This document shows positions 33,050 through 42,530 of a stretch of 64,000 nucleotides of DNA, one piece after another. Position 1 is the stretch's first letter; each line of letters starts with the position of its first letter. This DNA is from Lepidonotus clava (lineage: Eukaryota > Annelida > Polychaeta > Phyllodocida > Polynoidae). Position numbers and translations under genes: made by a program. A model generated the notes under the pieces. The model was not told the DNA's origin, ran no database searches, and was given only the letters and a program-made list of their open reading frames with translations. The DNA lies in the NCBI GenBank assembly GCA_936440205.1, contig OW387136.1, positions 51,172,232-51,236,231 of the forward strand, written 5' to 3'.

Positions 33050-33481
33050 GGCCGCATTCCATATACCGGGTTCGGGAGTCTAGGTCTGCGCATGCGTAGT
33101 CCTTTGGCGCCACTACCTGTCGGGGGTCAAGCGCGATCTCCCAGCCAATGAGGAGTGTCTCCTTGTCCCACGTGATTAAATATGGCCGCGCCCAGTGAGC
33201 CTCTCCCTAATGCGGTATACCGAAAGTGCTTTGCCGATTTGACACCAATACAATTTCGCTACTGCCAATATAATATTGGCGGCTGCCTATAAATTTTACA
33301 AACATGTTGGTAAATTTTTCCTGCCGATTATGTACTGCTTGCCGATAGAGCAGTTTCAGCGGCGGAAAGAGCTCTTTTGGCAGCCGAAAATGTGCTGAAA
33401 GTAAGGGCTGCAGATATTGAATGTTGCCATGTAGATGCTCAATTTCGCCAGCGCACATTTTCGGTATGTGGAATACAGCCC
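33050..33481. mobile_element. MITE, family M4 (copy 2), interrupted near its left end
   Basis: Left end GGCCGCATTCCATATACC after TTAA (33046-33049), right end ACATTTTCGGTATGTGGAAT and ACAGCC before TTAA (33482-33485). 33069-33215 interrupts the left end and is flanked by TATACCG. The interior repeats the CGATT, TATAATATTGGCGG, TTTTCCTGCCGATTATG vocabulary of copy 1. Confidence 0.75.
33069..33215. other. 147-bp CpG-rich insert with promoter-type motifs, flanked by TATACCG
   Basis: It breaks the left end of the M4 element. TATACCG is present at 33062-33068 and 33216-33222. Inside are TGCGCATGCG (33087-33096, NRF1-type palindrome), GCCAAT (33144-33149, CCAAT box) and CACGTG (33169-33174, E-box). 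No clear inverted ends, so it is not an obvious transposon; a filler or captured fragment is possible. Confidence 0.45.
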
Positions 33482-33485
33482 TTAA

Positions 33486-33739
33486 ATGTCTAACCTGAGG
33501 GTATATAAAGTAAAGAATCGCCCATCTTTTCCCCCCTACCCTTCGACCGATAATAATGATGTAGTAGAATGACATTTTCTTCAGGGTAGGTAAAGTGTAC
33601 ATACAGATGTGTCATGGTGCTTCTCAGTGACAATTTCTTCAGGGTATATAAAGCATACAACATATGGTTTTATAATGGCGCGATTGAGTGTCACTGCCTT
33701 CAGGGTAGGCATAGCGTATAACATACAGACATGAAGTTG
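33486..33739. repeat. About 60-bp tandem repeat, 3 clear units plus one degenerate
   Basis: Units start at 33571, 33629 and 33690 with GACANTTNCTTCAGGGTA, followed by TATAAAG or GGTAAAG and ACATACAGA/CATACAACA. An upstream unit (about 33490-33570) has CTGAGGGTATATAAAGTAAA. Periods are 58 and 61 bp. Confidence 0.75.
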
Positions 33740-33878
33740 AACGGCTGGCGTCACGCCGAAACCCTGGGGGGCAATAGAAGTTGTAATTTCCTGATTTTTT
33801 CTTTTTTCAAACAAACTCTTGCGATCTTGAATATTTTTGGTAAATTAACCTAACTCGGACTCTGTTTTTCTTTATTAG

Positions 33879-34190
33879 GTACACTTGCAGGCTAACCCTA
33901 GCATACTTTTCTCGACAAAAACATGAGATGACCAATAGAAATGCTGCATCTATTTGCTATAAAAGAATATCTATGGAAAACATTTTGAAGCTTACTTCAG
34001 ATGCATGAATGATATATATCCTGCGGATATGACAAGAAAAACACCATCCGCTCCCTTTCCATCATGTAACACGAATGGCAATACCATAAATGTTTAAATG
34101 TCATATGCTCCAGGCATATGTGGGGAAATGGATTAGTCAACATTTTACCCAGCGTGCAACTCGATTTATAGTCTGGAGTTGCCACTAATG
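33879..34190. mobile_element. MITE, family M11 (copy 3), diverged
   Basis: Left arm CTTGCAGGCTAACCCTAGCA and CTCGACAAAAAC, right arm TAGTCAACATTTTACCCAGC and GTGCAACTCGATTTATAGTC, matching the two arms of the 6.9-kb copy. Confidence 0.45.
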
Positions 34191-34849
34191 CGAAATGGTA
34201 GAAAACCACGTCTATCTGAATTTAAGTTATATTTCTTGGCTCAATTAGCAATTATTAAAGCCATCAAATCTCGTATCATTTAGTCACTGCTAGAACTGTT
34301 AGGGGAAACTGTTTTGAGCCTCATATAAAACCTATGAAGCACAATCAAACTAATTATGTAGGAAACACTTGCGAGATTTTAGGGCTAATCCAAGAAAAGC
34401 TTGAAATGGCCTTCCGCGAGGAAGCTTCAGTCAGTTCATCTGAAGAACAGTTGACAGGCAAACTTTTGTCAGAGTTCCGATTTTCTGTCAGGTACCATTA
34501 GAGTGGTGAAATAGCTGCAAAAAGTGAAAGGTATTTAGGAAGTAAAGTAAATAATAGTGAATTGCTGATTGGCTATTTCAGATTTTTTCATTGAGTGGCC
34601 CCAATTTTGATCTCAGCTCAGAAACTTAGAAAAATCTCTCGTTTGCAAAGACCATTTTCCTCATGTCCTATCGAGCCGTGTCCCGAGTATCTGATTTTTA
34701 CCAGGTTAAGGGTTAAAAATAATTGAGGGTAAACCTTTAAATGATCATGAAACACGGTGGGAAACAGAAAGGCGGCGAGTTAACAAGTGCCCGTAACAGT
34801 CTTCGCTTTTGAAACTGGAATTCCGAAACAAGTTGAAAAGGAGAAGATT
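34191..34849. other. AT-rich unique sequence
   Basis: Nothing recognised. Confidence 0.5.
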
Positions 34850-34915
34850 TAGCCCAGAAGTAGGGCACTCATCCAAATGTACTGGATTCAATTCCCGGCC
34901 TGGTGTTCAACTTGA
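34850..34915 (+). repeat. tRNA-like SINE head
   Basis: TTTAGCCCAGAAGTAGGGCA then ACTCATCC in the A-box region and GGATTCAATTCCCGG (34884-34898) as a B-box. Spacing fits a tRNA-derived SINE head. No body match was found in the window, and stems do not close well enough for a tRNA gene. Confidence 0.4.
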
Positions 34916-35935
34916 ACTCAGGGGCCACTTGGGGCCTCTTCACTCTAAGGCTTTGAGATCCGAAATATGTTTTAAATGGCCCTAATAATCATTTTCTAAG
35001 ATGTTAGATTTTCTAGGGGCCTGTCAGGGCCCCTCAGCAGGACAATTTTGAGGCCTGACGGATTTTCTAGGGGCCTCGGAACCCCCGGCCTGTGCTAATT
35101 CGACCCCTGGGCATGTAACATGCATCTTACTTGTGGAGTGGTCCACAACTTTCCAATGGCCATCATTGTGTAGAATACTATTCTCTATGCAAAAAGTGAT
35201 CCGATTCATATTCGGATTAATAAGAGCATAAGAGAGATGTGATGGTCCAAAATATCAATTAGATTTGCACAGAAAAGTTTTACAGTTTGGGATGAAACTT
35301 CTCTTCTTCAGAAATGAAAGTTTTGCAAAGAAAGTGACAGAAAAAGATTCATAGGGTGAAAGTAAAGTAGATGACCCTCGGAGTATCAGGACTGTTCAAT
35401 TTGTCTTTTCATTCAGCAGCTCCGAGAAGTTAGATCCTTTGCCCTTTTCAATGTATTTTGTGATACTTTACTCATTATCAAATTGAAATAGGAACAGGAT
35501 TTTATTACATAGACTAAGGTGACAAATGAAATATCCTTCTTTTCCAGACCGTGCTGCAATTTCCGATTAGCCATTTTAAAAGTTTTGACCAGCTAAATGT
35601 CATACTGATAGGAAAGTCAGAAAAAAAGATAATTAAACTAGACTAGTAAAATATCCACTGTGACAATTTAAAATATTGTCACAAACAATGATAGATTCTA
35701 TTTCATCTGAAGTGAAAGATTTTAGAAGTTTGTCTGGTCTTTGGATGTTCTCGCCTGTGGTAACGAAACAATAACCAACATTCCCGTAGCACTACACCTT
35801 ATTTGAATGTTTTGTATACAATTGTTCTTCTTCTACGTTAAATATGATGATGATTATCTGTTGGAGTTTAAGGTCTGTTCAGCAATTTTTCAGCCATATC
35901 GAGACCAACTCCGTTTTTTAAAAAAAACAAGTTCA
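34916..35935. other. Unique sequence
   Basis: 34990-35110 has repeated AGATTTTCTAGGGGCCT/GGATTTTCTAGGGGCCT (two copies 44 bp apart). The rest is AT-rich and unrecognised. Confidence 0.4.
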
Positions 35936-36002
35936 GTGATTGAATCTATGGTGGTGGAAATGACAGCAAGGTAAGGTAAAGAGGCACAGCCAAGCCTCGA
36001 CC

Positions 36003-36033
<31 letters not shown>

Positions 36034-36090
36034 ACGCCCGCCTGCAAGTCAATCACATTGGCCACTACACCACACCACCACCCTACATTG
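35936..36090 (-). repeat. tRNA-derived SINE, family S2 (copy 2), with C/CA microsatellite
   Basis: On the minus strand: TGGTGTAGTGGCC (A-box region), a (TG)n plus G-run, then CTTTACCTTACCTTG, TGTCATTTCCACCACCATAG and ATTCAATCACTG, the same order as 1427-1560. The microsatellite at 36000-36035 has grown inside the head, between A- and B-box positions. Confidence 0.6.
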
Positions 36091-36565
36091 AATATGTTCC
36101 TTACAATAGAATGCCATGTTCAAAAACTGTTTTAAAAAAAAACTTCACACATTTTGCACACTAGTTTATAGTCTTTGGCTTCATGCTCTAATGTATATTT
36201 CATTTGGCTGTTTTTCAGGTGAGTTAAGACTTGGTTAACGCCGGATGGGGTGAGATTTGCTTTGTTACCTACATCCTGTATGCAATGATCTCGGGGAAAG
36301 GGACTGCAGTTTATGGTAAGTATCAAACTAGGGTTGAAATTGTTTAGGAAATGGCGTTTTTTTTTCGGGTATTTTCTTTACAGGTATTAAAAAACTGACT
36401 CAAGCTTTCTCGTCTAAACTTGAATATGGCAACCAATAATTGCCCCCTACATTTCTAAGTTTCTCGCTCTAAACTGTGATTTCATTGGTCTCCTGTCACA
36501 AACTGGTCTTATAGCTATTTCCCTAGGACACAGCCACGGAGCTATCGACATGGTTATAAAGGATA
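36091..36565. other. Unique sequence
   Basis: Nothing recognised. Confidence 0.5.
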
Positions 36566-36997
36566 TAGACCTTGCGCAGACCTGGTCACATAATCGGGTT
36601 TTGGTGATCACCACGTGGCTATGAACTGGGCCCATATCTTCGTAACTAATTTAACTGATCAGGGAAAATTTGATTAGGGTCCTTTTTTCAGTGATTTTGC
36701 CTAAATTTACCAAAATTTATAGTGTTATTGCAAAATAGTGTGAAAGGGGAATTATTAGGTGTAAAATTTATTCATGATAGACAGCTAAATTAGTTACGAA
36801 GATTATGGGCCCTAATCTACACTTATTCAATTCAAGATGATAATTTGATTATGTTTTCATGAGTTTGTTGGGGATAAATTAAGCACGAATATTTGATGGG
36901 AAGGGTTGTGGATTTTGAATGATGACAATTTCAAATTGATCACCAATATGGTGTCAAGTCCATTTTGGGGAGGTGCGATGTCATCTGCAAAACGTCT
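36566..36997. mobile_element. MITE, family M6 (copy 3), containing a nested MITE
   Basis: Left end TATAGACCTTGCGCAGACC with TTTTGGTGATCACCACG behind it; right end GCGATGTCATCTGCAAAACG. 36628-36812 inside it is a separate inverted-repeat element. Confidence 0.55.
36628..36812. mobile_element. Small MITE nested in M6
   Basis: Ends GGGCCCATATCTTCGTAACT and AGTTACGAAGATTATGGGCCC (partner) pair over about 30 bp with 2-3 mismatches, continuing inward AATTTAACTG / CAGCTAAATT. No sequence of this kind occurs in the other M6 copies, so it is an insertion. Confidence 0.7.
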
Positions 36998-37426
36998 GTT
37001 CGGTTAGTCCCAATCTCAAGAAGCAGAGATCGAACCCAGATTGAACAGTTCTTATCTAAGTCACCTTTTTTTCCCTATTTCACTTTGTATCCTGACATCA
37101 AATCAGGCGTGGGGCAGCCAGTCATCCTTTAACACCAACTTATTTCTATTTTTCATGTTAATCATGAATAAGTTAAATAAATTTTTACTATACAATTCCT
37201 ATAACATCAAATATTAACTTTCATTGAGATGTTAGTAAAGAAAGAGCTATTGAACTCATTATTCGTCAAGCCTTTTACTGTAATAAGTGTGAAAACATTC
37301 GCCACTTCTTATAGTGATTGCAAAGATCACAATGCTAGCAAGGTTTAGACAAGCGAAAACCAATCGGAACAACTTCGCAATCCTGTCTGATGTGCGCCGC
37401 TTGAGTTAACTGCTAACCACTATGCA
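36998..37426. other. Unique sequence with an isolated minus-strand B-box
   Basis: The complement of 37026-37037 reads GGGTTCGATCTC, a B-box-like word. No tRNA fold is evident around it. Rest AT-rich. Confidence 0.35.
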
Positions 37427-37601
37427 GGGGCAGATCCAGGAGGGGGGGTTCAGGGGGTCCTCTTTCTTCTGATAGGAACATAAACTTTACTTAAACTTGA
37501 AAAATGTTGCGCATGTACACACAACTCACAAAGTTATAGTATTTACTCTTTATACAGACCGCCCCCCCCCCCCATCTCCTATCTGAAATCCTGTATCCCC
37601 C
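37427..37601. mobile_element. MITE, family M7 (copy 2)
   Basis: Left GGGGCAGATCCAGGAGGGGG, right GAAATCCTGTATCCCCCTT as in the 11.7-kb copy; interior GCGCATGTACACAC and a C-run before the right end. Confidence 0.7.
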
Positions 37602-37705
37602 TTGACTAAGCCACAAGCACTCCCTCCTTTCCTAACCAGGGGCTGATCTTGTTCCCTTTGCCTCCCACGATCTGTTCCCTGTTGCTTCTCCCATGGGGCT
37701 AGATT

Positions 37706-37870
37706 CGTAAACTCCACAAAGTGACACAGCCATTTCTTAAATTCAACATACTACATTGTCATTTTTAGGGAAAATGACAGGGCTATTTCTTAAATTCTAC
37801 AGGGCGACATGACAATTCCTTAAATTAGACAGGTGACTTGGCCGTTTCTTGAATCTGAGAAGAGATGCCA
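37706..37870. repeat. 29-30-bp degenerate tandem repeat, about 5-6 units
   Basis: Units approximate TCTTAAATTCGACAGGG then TGACATGGCCATT. Best units begin at about 37736, 37787, 37817 and 37848. The same vocabulary is seen at 13930-14050 and 29815-30020. Confidence 0.6.
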
Positions 37871-38089
37871 TTTTTCCTACTTCTGTTGGATTTCCTTCTT
37901 TTCTGTGATTTTGGATTGCATGCCCACTACCTAGCACATCACTTAAATAATTAATATAGAGTATTTTTTGTTTTAGTTTCTAACTGCTGAAGTACAAATT
38001 CAACATTAAATCCTAGAGGTTGATTTTCTTCTAGTTGTTTCTAAAAAACAGAGTAGGAAAGGTTTTCCTACTTTTCTTACTTTTTCACC
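37871..38089. other. AT-rich unique sequence
   Basis: Nothing recognised. Confidence 0.5.
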
Positions 38090-38480
38090 AATTGGCAGTG
38101 GTATCTCTGGAAAAAGTGGTACCTCCCCATCCAGAGCCCCTCCCCGCGCGCTGGGAACCGGGCAGCTGACCGGGCAGGCCATGTGACTGCCAGCTCCCTG
38201 TCATCGATCATGTTAAACCTCACCCAGCAGGTTTTGATGACCGGCCCCGCTCCCACATCCCCGCCCCGGCCGATAGCTCAATTACCACCCGGCCCACATC
38301 AGACCACCTTGCCACCCGAGATTAATCGCCTCTTCGCATCGCTCTTATTGCTCGAGCGATGATAATTTACATTGGTTTATTTGTATCGGTCGACCGGGGG
38401 CCGATTGCCCGCGATAGCTGGGATCAATTATAATCTTATTGACGCTGAGCGTCTTTGATTTGAATGGGTTTTCCTGGACC
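38090..38480. promoter_or_regulatory. CpG-rich island with homeodomain-type sites, candidate enhancer
   Basis: A strong composition shift from AT-rich flanks. GATTAATC at 38330-38337 (palindromic, paired/bicoid-type core), AGCTCAATTACC, ATGATAATTTACATTGG, TTTATTTG, TCGGTCGACCG and GACGCTGAGCGTC (38441-38453) lie within 200 bp. Low-copy and not repeat-like. This mix of TAAT cores and CpG is typical of developmental enhancers in invertebrates, but only cross-species conservation would show it. Confidence 0.3.
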
Positions 38481-38898
38481 GAGATGGTTTATGGTCTCCT
38501 CATATCGCTGCTGAAGAGCTGGTGCACATTTTATTTCCCTCAGTTAACATCTCCACTCAGAGGAATGGTTGTCCTTTTTCTGTTGTTTGTATCTGTTAAT
38601 GATCCAATTCCAGTTTCCAAATTTCCCACGTTTAACGTCTTTAGTATTGAAAACTTTTATGCTGTTTTTCAATTTTTAATTGCGGTTCGGTAACTTCCCC
38701 GCGGAGTCTGAATGGGGTGGGGAGCGTTAGGTTGAGTTCGTTTAACGCCTTTTGGCACCAGCTGCAGCCCCCTGCCCCAATTCAGACAATAACTCCCGTG
38801 TTTTTGTGGATATTAATGTCAATTAAAACTTGTGTTCTGTCAAAACTCCCACAACATGTCACTCTACTGAACCCACTTAAGGACCCTGATGTCATTTA
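38481..38898. other. Unique sequence
   Basis: An 84-codon + frame at 38439-38693 starts in the candidate enhancer and has no known domain. Confidence 0.4.
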
Positions 38899-39085
38899 GG
38901 AGCCTTCAGAGTTTCACTAAGTACGTACAGGGCGATAGGGGCCTGTGACTTCTTAAAATGTGCAATGCGTACTTTAGTCAGCGGGGGCAATGTATACTCT
39001 GCTACAAATCCAATGCGTACTTCAGAGGGGGATGAGGGGGTCTTGAAACCTATGAAAATGTTTGTATATACTGAATGGATAACCC
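38899..39085. mobile_element. MITE, family M2 (copy 4), diverged
   Basis: Degraded ends (GGAGCCTTCAGA...AAGTACGTAC and ATATACTGAATGGATAACCC). The internal CAATGCGTACTTTAG block occurs twice (about 38966 and 39010), so the centre is duplicated relative to other M2 copies. Confidence 0.6.
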
Positions 39086-39116
39086 ACTATAGTGCCACCA
39101 GCTTTATAGATCTACC

Positions 39117-39300
39117 ATAAAGCCAGTATATCGTCCGTGTGGTGGACATAATTTGCTACATTGTAACTCCCTGCAAGCCGTGCCAAATTCATGACGTGAC
39201 CAATAACATCGCCAGATTGGGTTCTAACGTCCCAAAACAAGTCGCCGGCTCCGATTTCGCTAGGCTTAGGAGTGGAGCCCCTAACATTAGAAATGTACGG
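39117..39300 (+). mobile_element. MITE, family M8 (copy 3), diverged
   Basis: GGACATAATTTGCTACATTG, TGACGTGACCAATAACATCG and AAGTCGCCG blocks match 31778-31964 in order. Right end not clear. Confidence 0.55.
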
Positions 39301-40768
39301 ACGATACCCCAGCTCTTTGTCTCAGAATACAACCGGAAACTACTCCAAAACAGCAAATCTTGAGTGATTATGGGATTCCGTAATAAGGCGAATGAAGCAT
39401 TCACACTGATGTTTAAGGAGAGTTACTGTCGGCGGTGGCAGGTGTTGTGCATGCGTAGGTGTTGTTCAACACCTGTCTCGTTTTCGGCCTACCCGAACGG
39501 GGATAATTGTTTTCACTTGAGTCGTGTAAATGAGACGAACACCTTCAGTTTCCTTGTCATCAGGAAGGAAAACAAATGTTTCCTGTTACCCAAACCATGG
39601 TCTTGTGGGCCATCATTATTCTGTGTTTTATCTCGTATATCTGAAGGGCCTGAGAGGTGTTTGATGAGATATTCTCAAAGACAGGGTATGGGGGATTCCC
39701 TCCTAAGGTCGCTTAGCAACCTAGAGGGGGACACTTTGCCTTATCTGATTGGTCAGTTCTTATTTCTTAACCTGATCTGTCCCCCTCTGCTTTATATCAG
39801 TTACAGTCATGCATAAGTGACCATGCATAATTGTAACTAAGGACTTCCCTGACCCAGATAGACCTATGGCACACACCTGTCCTTGAGAATAGACAAAAAG
39901 TATGGTATCTTTAATTGACGGTGACCCTACGGTTCAGACAGTTGTAAGGCCGTTTGATGTAAGGAAAAGGCTGTTTAGAGGATTTTTAGTGAACCCTTTT
40001 TAATGGAAATATTTATATTGTGGTCATTTACAACTTCCCATCAAGCATGTAGTATACTTAAAAAAAGCATTATCTCATAAAATGTAAAAAAACCTGCAAA
40101 AGGTTTTTGAGTTTTGTTAAGTCACAGAATAATTTCTTTAAACAACTTTACACTTCATGAATAACATGTATTTAGTTTTACAAAAGCTCTAAAACGAAAA
40201 AACGTATTTTCTTTCGGCTCATTGGATCCATGTTAATTTTTCAGACAAAAATCTCCCACTGGCCTTGCCCTAACACCTTCCCCCCTTCCCCAGCCACCAC
40301 TCGTGCACCAGAAGACCCAAATGAGCCATGCTTGTCCTCCATTTTGCCCGCGACTGCCACACCCACTGCACTGAGCAAACCGCCCGAAATTTGATTCCAG
40401 ATCCCAAATTTATTCTAATTCTCAAACATTGACAACGTAAGCGTTTAATCCCCACTCCGGTTAGGAATAAATTCTGTACTGGTTAATAATAGAGTGGACT
40501 GATTTGTTTGGCTGCGCAGAGGCGAAGGCCTTTTTCGCTCAAAACTCTAATTGGTTGAAAGTGAATCTGCTCAAGGCCATGCAAACTGCTGTACCAGGCA
40601 ATTTGAGAAATAGACAGAACTTGTCAGGCTTAACTTTTAATGGGCTCTACTGACATGAGGATTTGTACAGAACCTGTAAATTCACCCTTCCATGGATAGC
40701 CGGTTCACAGTATTGTGGGCACTTGCAGGTTAATTTAAACCTATTTTGAAAATATGCAACTATATTCT
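39301..40768. other. Unique sequence
   Basis: A 150-codon + frame at 39364-39816 is the longest not overlapping a known repeat. It shows no domain I recognise, and its codons do not stand out from surrounding composition. Rest AT-rich. Confidence 0.4.
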
Positions 40769-40786
40769 ATATATATATATATATTT
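40769..40786. repeat. (AT)n microsatellite
   Basis: Short run of alternating A and T. Confidence 0.85.
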
Positions 40787-40827
40787 ATCTGTAATAGATG
40801 AATTTCCGAAGGAAAATAGTCAATTTC

Positions 40828-40995
40828 AGTTCTCAATCATGTTAAACCGTAAAAAATGCCACGGTTAATTAATTTTTCTATACTTAAGCCTTATAGCTTG
40901 TCGACACATTTCCCAGAATGTACTTTGATTTAGGATAGTCTGCAGGAAAAACACAAGAAATATGCTATCCGTGGTGGGGAGAATTGGTGCACAGG
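40828..40995. mobile_element. MITE, family M11 (copy 4)
   Basis: Co-linear with 25388-25553, including TCATGTTAAA, TTAAGCCTTATAGCTTGTCG, CAGAATGTACTTTGATTTA, GTCTGCAGG and CTATCCGTGGTGGGGAGAAT. Confidence 0.6.
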
Positions 40996-41089
40996 CCAGT
41001 GGAAAATGCTGGTTTTTCATGATTTTCCCACACATGTTTTGGCTGTCTGTGTGCAGGTATGCCTTGTCCAGTCAAATCTAGCTGAAGGG

Positions 41090-41208
41090 AGCACCAACAG
41101 TATTACTAATTCATATTAAGCATGTTTGATAATTTGATGCCGACCATAGACTGCTGTCAGCAGACACTCACAGAAACTGTTTATAATCCTAGTGGGTATG
41201 GGGCTTAA
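41090..41208. mobile_element. MITE, family M1 fragment (copy 3)
   Basis: Ends with the family right end CCTAGTGGGTATGGGGCTTA. Upstream has the AGCATGTTTGATAATTTGAT block (central region). The left end is not recognisable. Confidence 0.55.
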
Positions 41209-41212
41209 AGCC

Positions 41213-42364
41213 TTCTCCAGCCATCCCATCAAGGAAAGACATCATGATTTCTACATTACCAAAGAAGACAAATATTGTAGAGAAAGTAGTCTGTGGAGCG
41301 GTGCAGGCTTGAAGCCTCAGCTCGCTAAAGCCTGATGTCTGTACATGAGGATTATTCAATTTGGATGTTCTGCAAAAAGTACTTGTACCTATCATAGAGG
41401 GGAAGGACCGATTCCAAATGAGCGGCGGTAAGCAGTATAAACTACTGTAAAATGCCTTATTTAAGCCACAGCAAGAAATGAGAGCCAGTTGGGCCTCAAG
41501 TTAGGGTTTTACACGGCCTTGAATATATTGCACTTCTGAATTTATCATGAAGGTAGAAGGAAAATTAAAGAATTAGAGTGTTGCTCAAATTAGGACGCAG
41601 GATAAAGTATGGTGTAGCTTTAGATAATTAGGAGTTTTAGGGTAAACGCAATTAATTAAAGTGCATCTGAAGAATGCTACCTACTTCCAGGCAGCATTTG
41701 AACACATTTTGAGAACAAAACAATATGATGTTTTGAGAACGAAGCAAAAGAAGATGTTATATTCTAAGACCACGCCAAGTTCCCTGTTGAGTAATTTACC
41801 CCCTGTAATGGATTTAATCAGAGTCCAACTGACTTGGAGAATGACAAACAATTTGTTTTTAAACTCATCCACAGTGTTTACAGCTGGAAATGTCCAGTGG
41901 TGACCACTTCCCTTTCCCTTTATGTCCCAATAGGTGTTTTTAAATGTGTTCCAGTTGATTAAAGCGCTTAAAACCCAACAGCCAGGCAAGACTCGCAAAG
42001 TGGCCATAAACTTAGGAGCGGTATCGCCGTATGGGTACATTCTGAATCCAAATCAATTCAAGAAGAGTAATTGCTATATCAAGTATGAGAGGAATCCCAA
42101 TTGGACATTATATTTCACAATACGGCTTAACGCCACAGCAGTGGAAGTGCCAACTTGAAATGGTAATAAAAAGTTTTAAAAAGGTGTAGGAATGTAAGTA
42201 CAGTGTTGGACCCTATGCAAAAACTACACCTTAATGCAGAGGATAAAAGCTCCATCAAAGTAAATTTGCATTTATTGGAATGTCAGTGTATAGATATGCT
42301 TTGTGGCAGTTATGCTGGTAGTGGGCTTAGGAATTCTTTTTCCGCCATTACATCGATATACCGT
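41213..42364. other. AT-rich unique sequence
   Basis: A 119-codon minus-strand frame (41681-42040) overlaps + frames and has no known domain. Nothing recognised. Confidence 0.4.
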
Positions 42365-42530
42365 ATACAGGAGATTCGCACTAGACATGGCCATATTGTG
42401 GTATATTGTGGTTCCGATTCGCTGAAAAGTCGCGCTTGACCACCCACAGCTAATGGCGCATAAGGTGAGACGCATGTGCAATAAGGACTCCCGAATACGT
42501 TTTAGATACAGAATGTATTAGGCTCTTTAG
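42365..42530 (+). repeat. Second copy of the 27.4-kb probable SINE body
   Basis: GCTGAAAAGTCGCGCTTGAC, CACAGCTAATGGCGCA, ACGCATGTGCAATAAGGACT and CCCGAATACG align with 27440-27540. No tRNA-like head precedes it. Confidence 0.5.

Noticed and set aside
39364-39816. 150-codon + strand open frame
   Set aside because: No recognisable domain, no clear splice sites or compositional contrast. A frame of this length is within chance expectation for 64 kb read in six frames.
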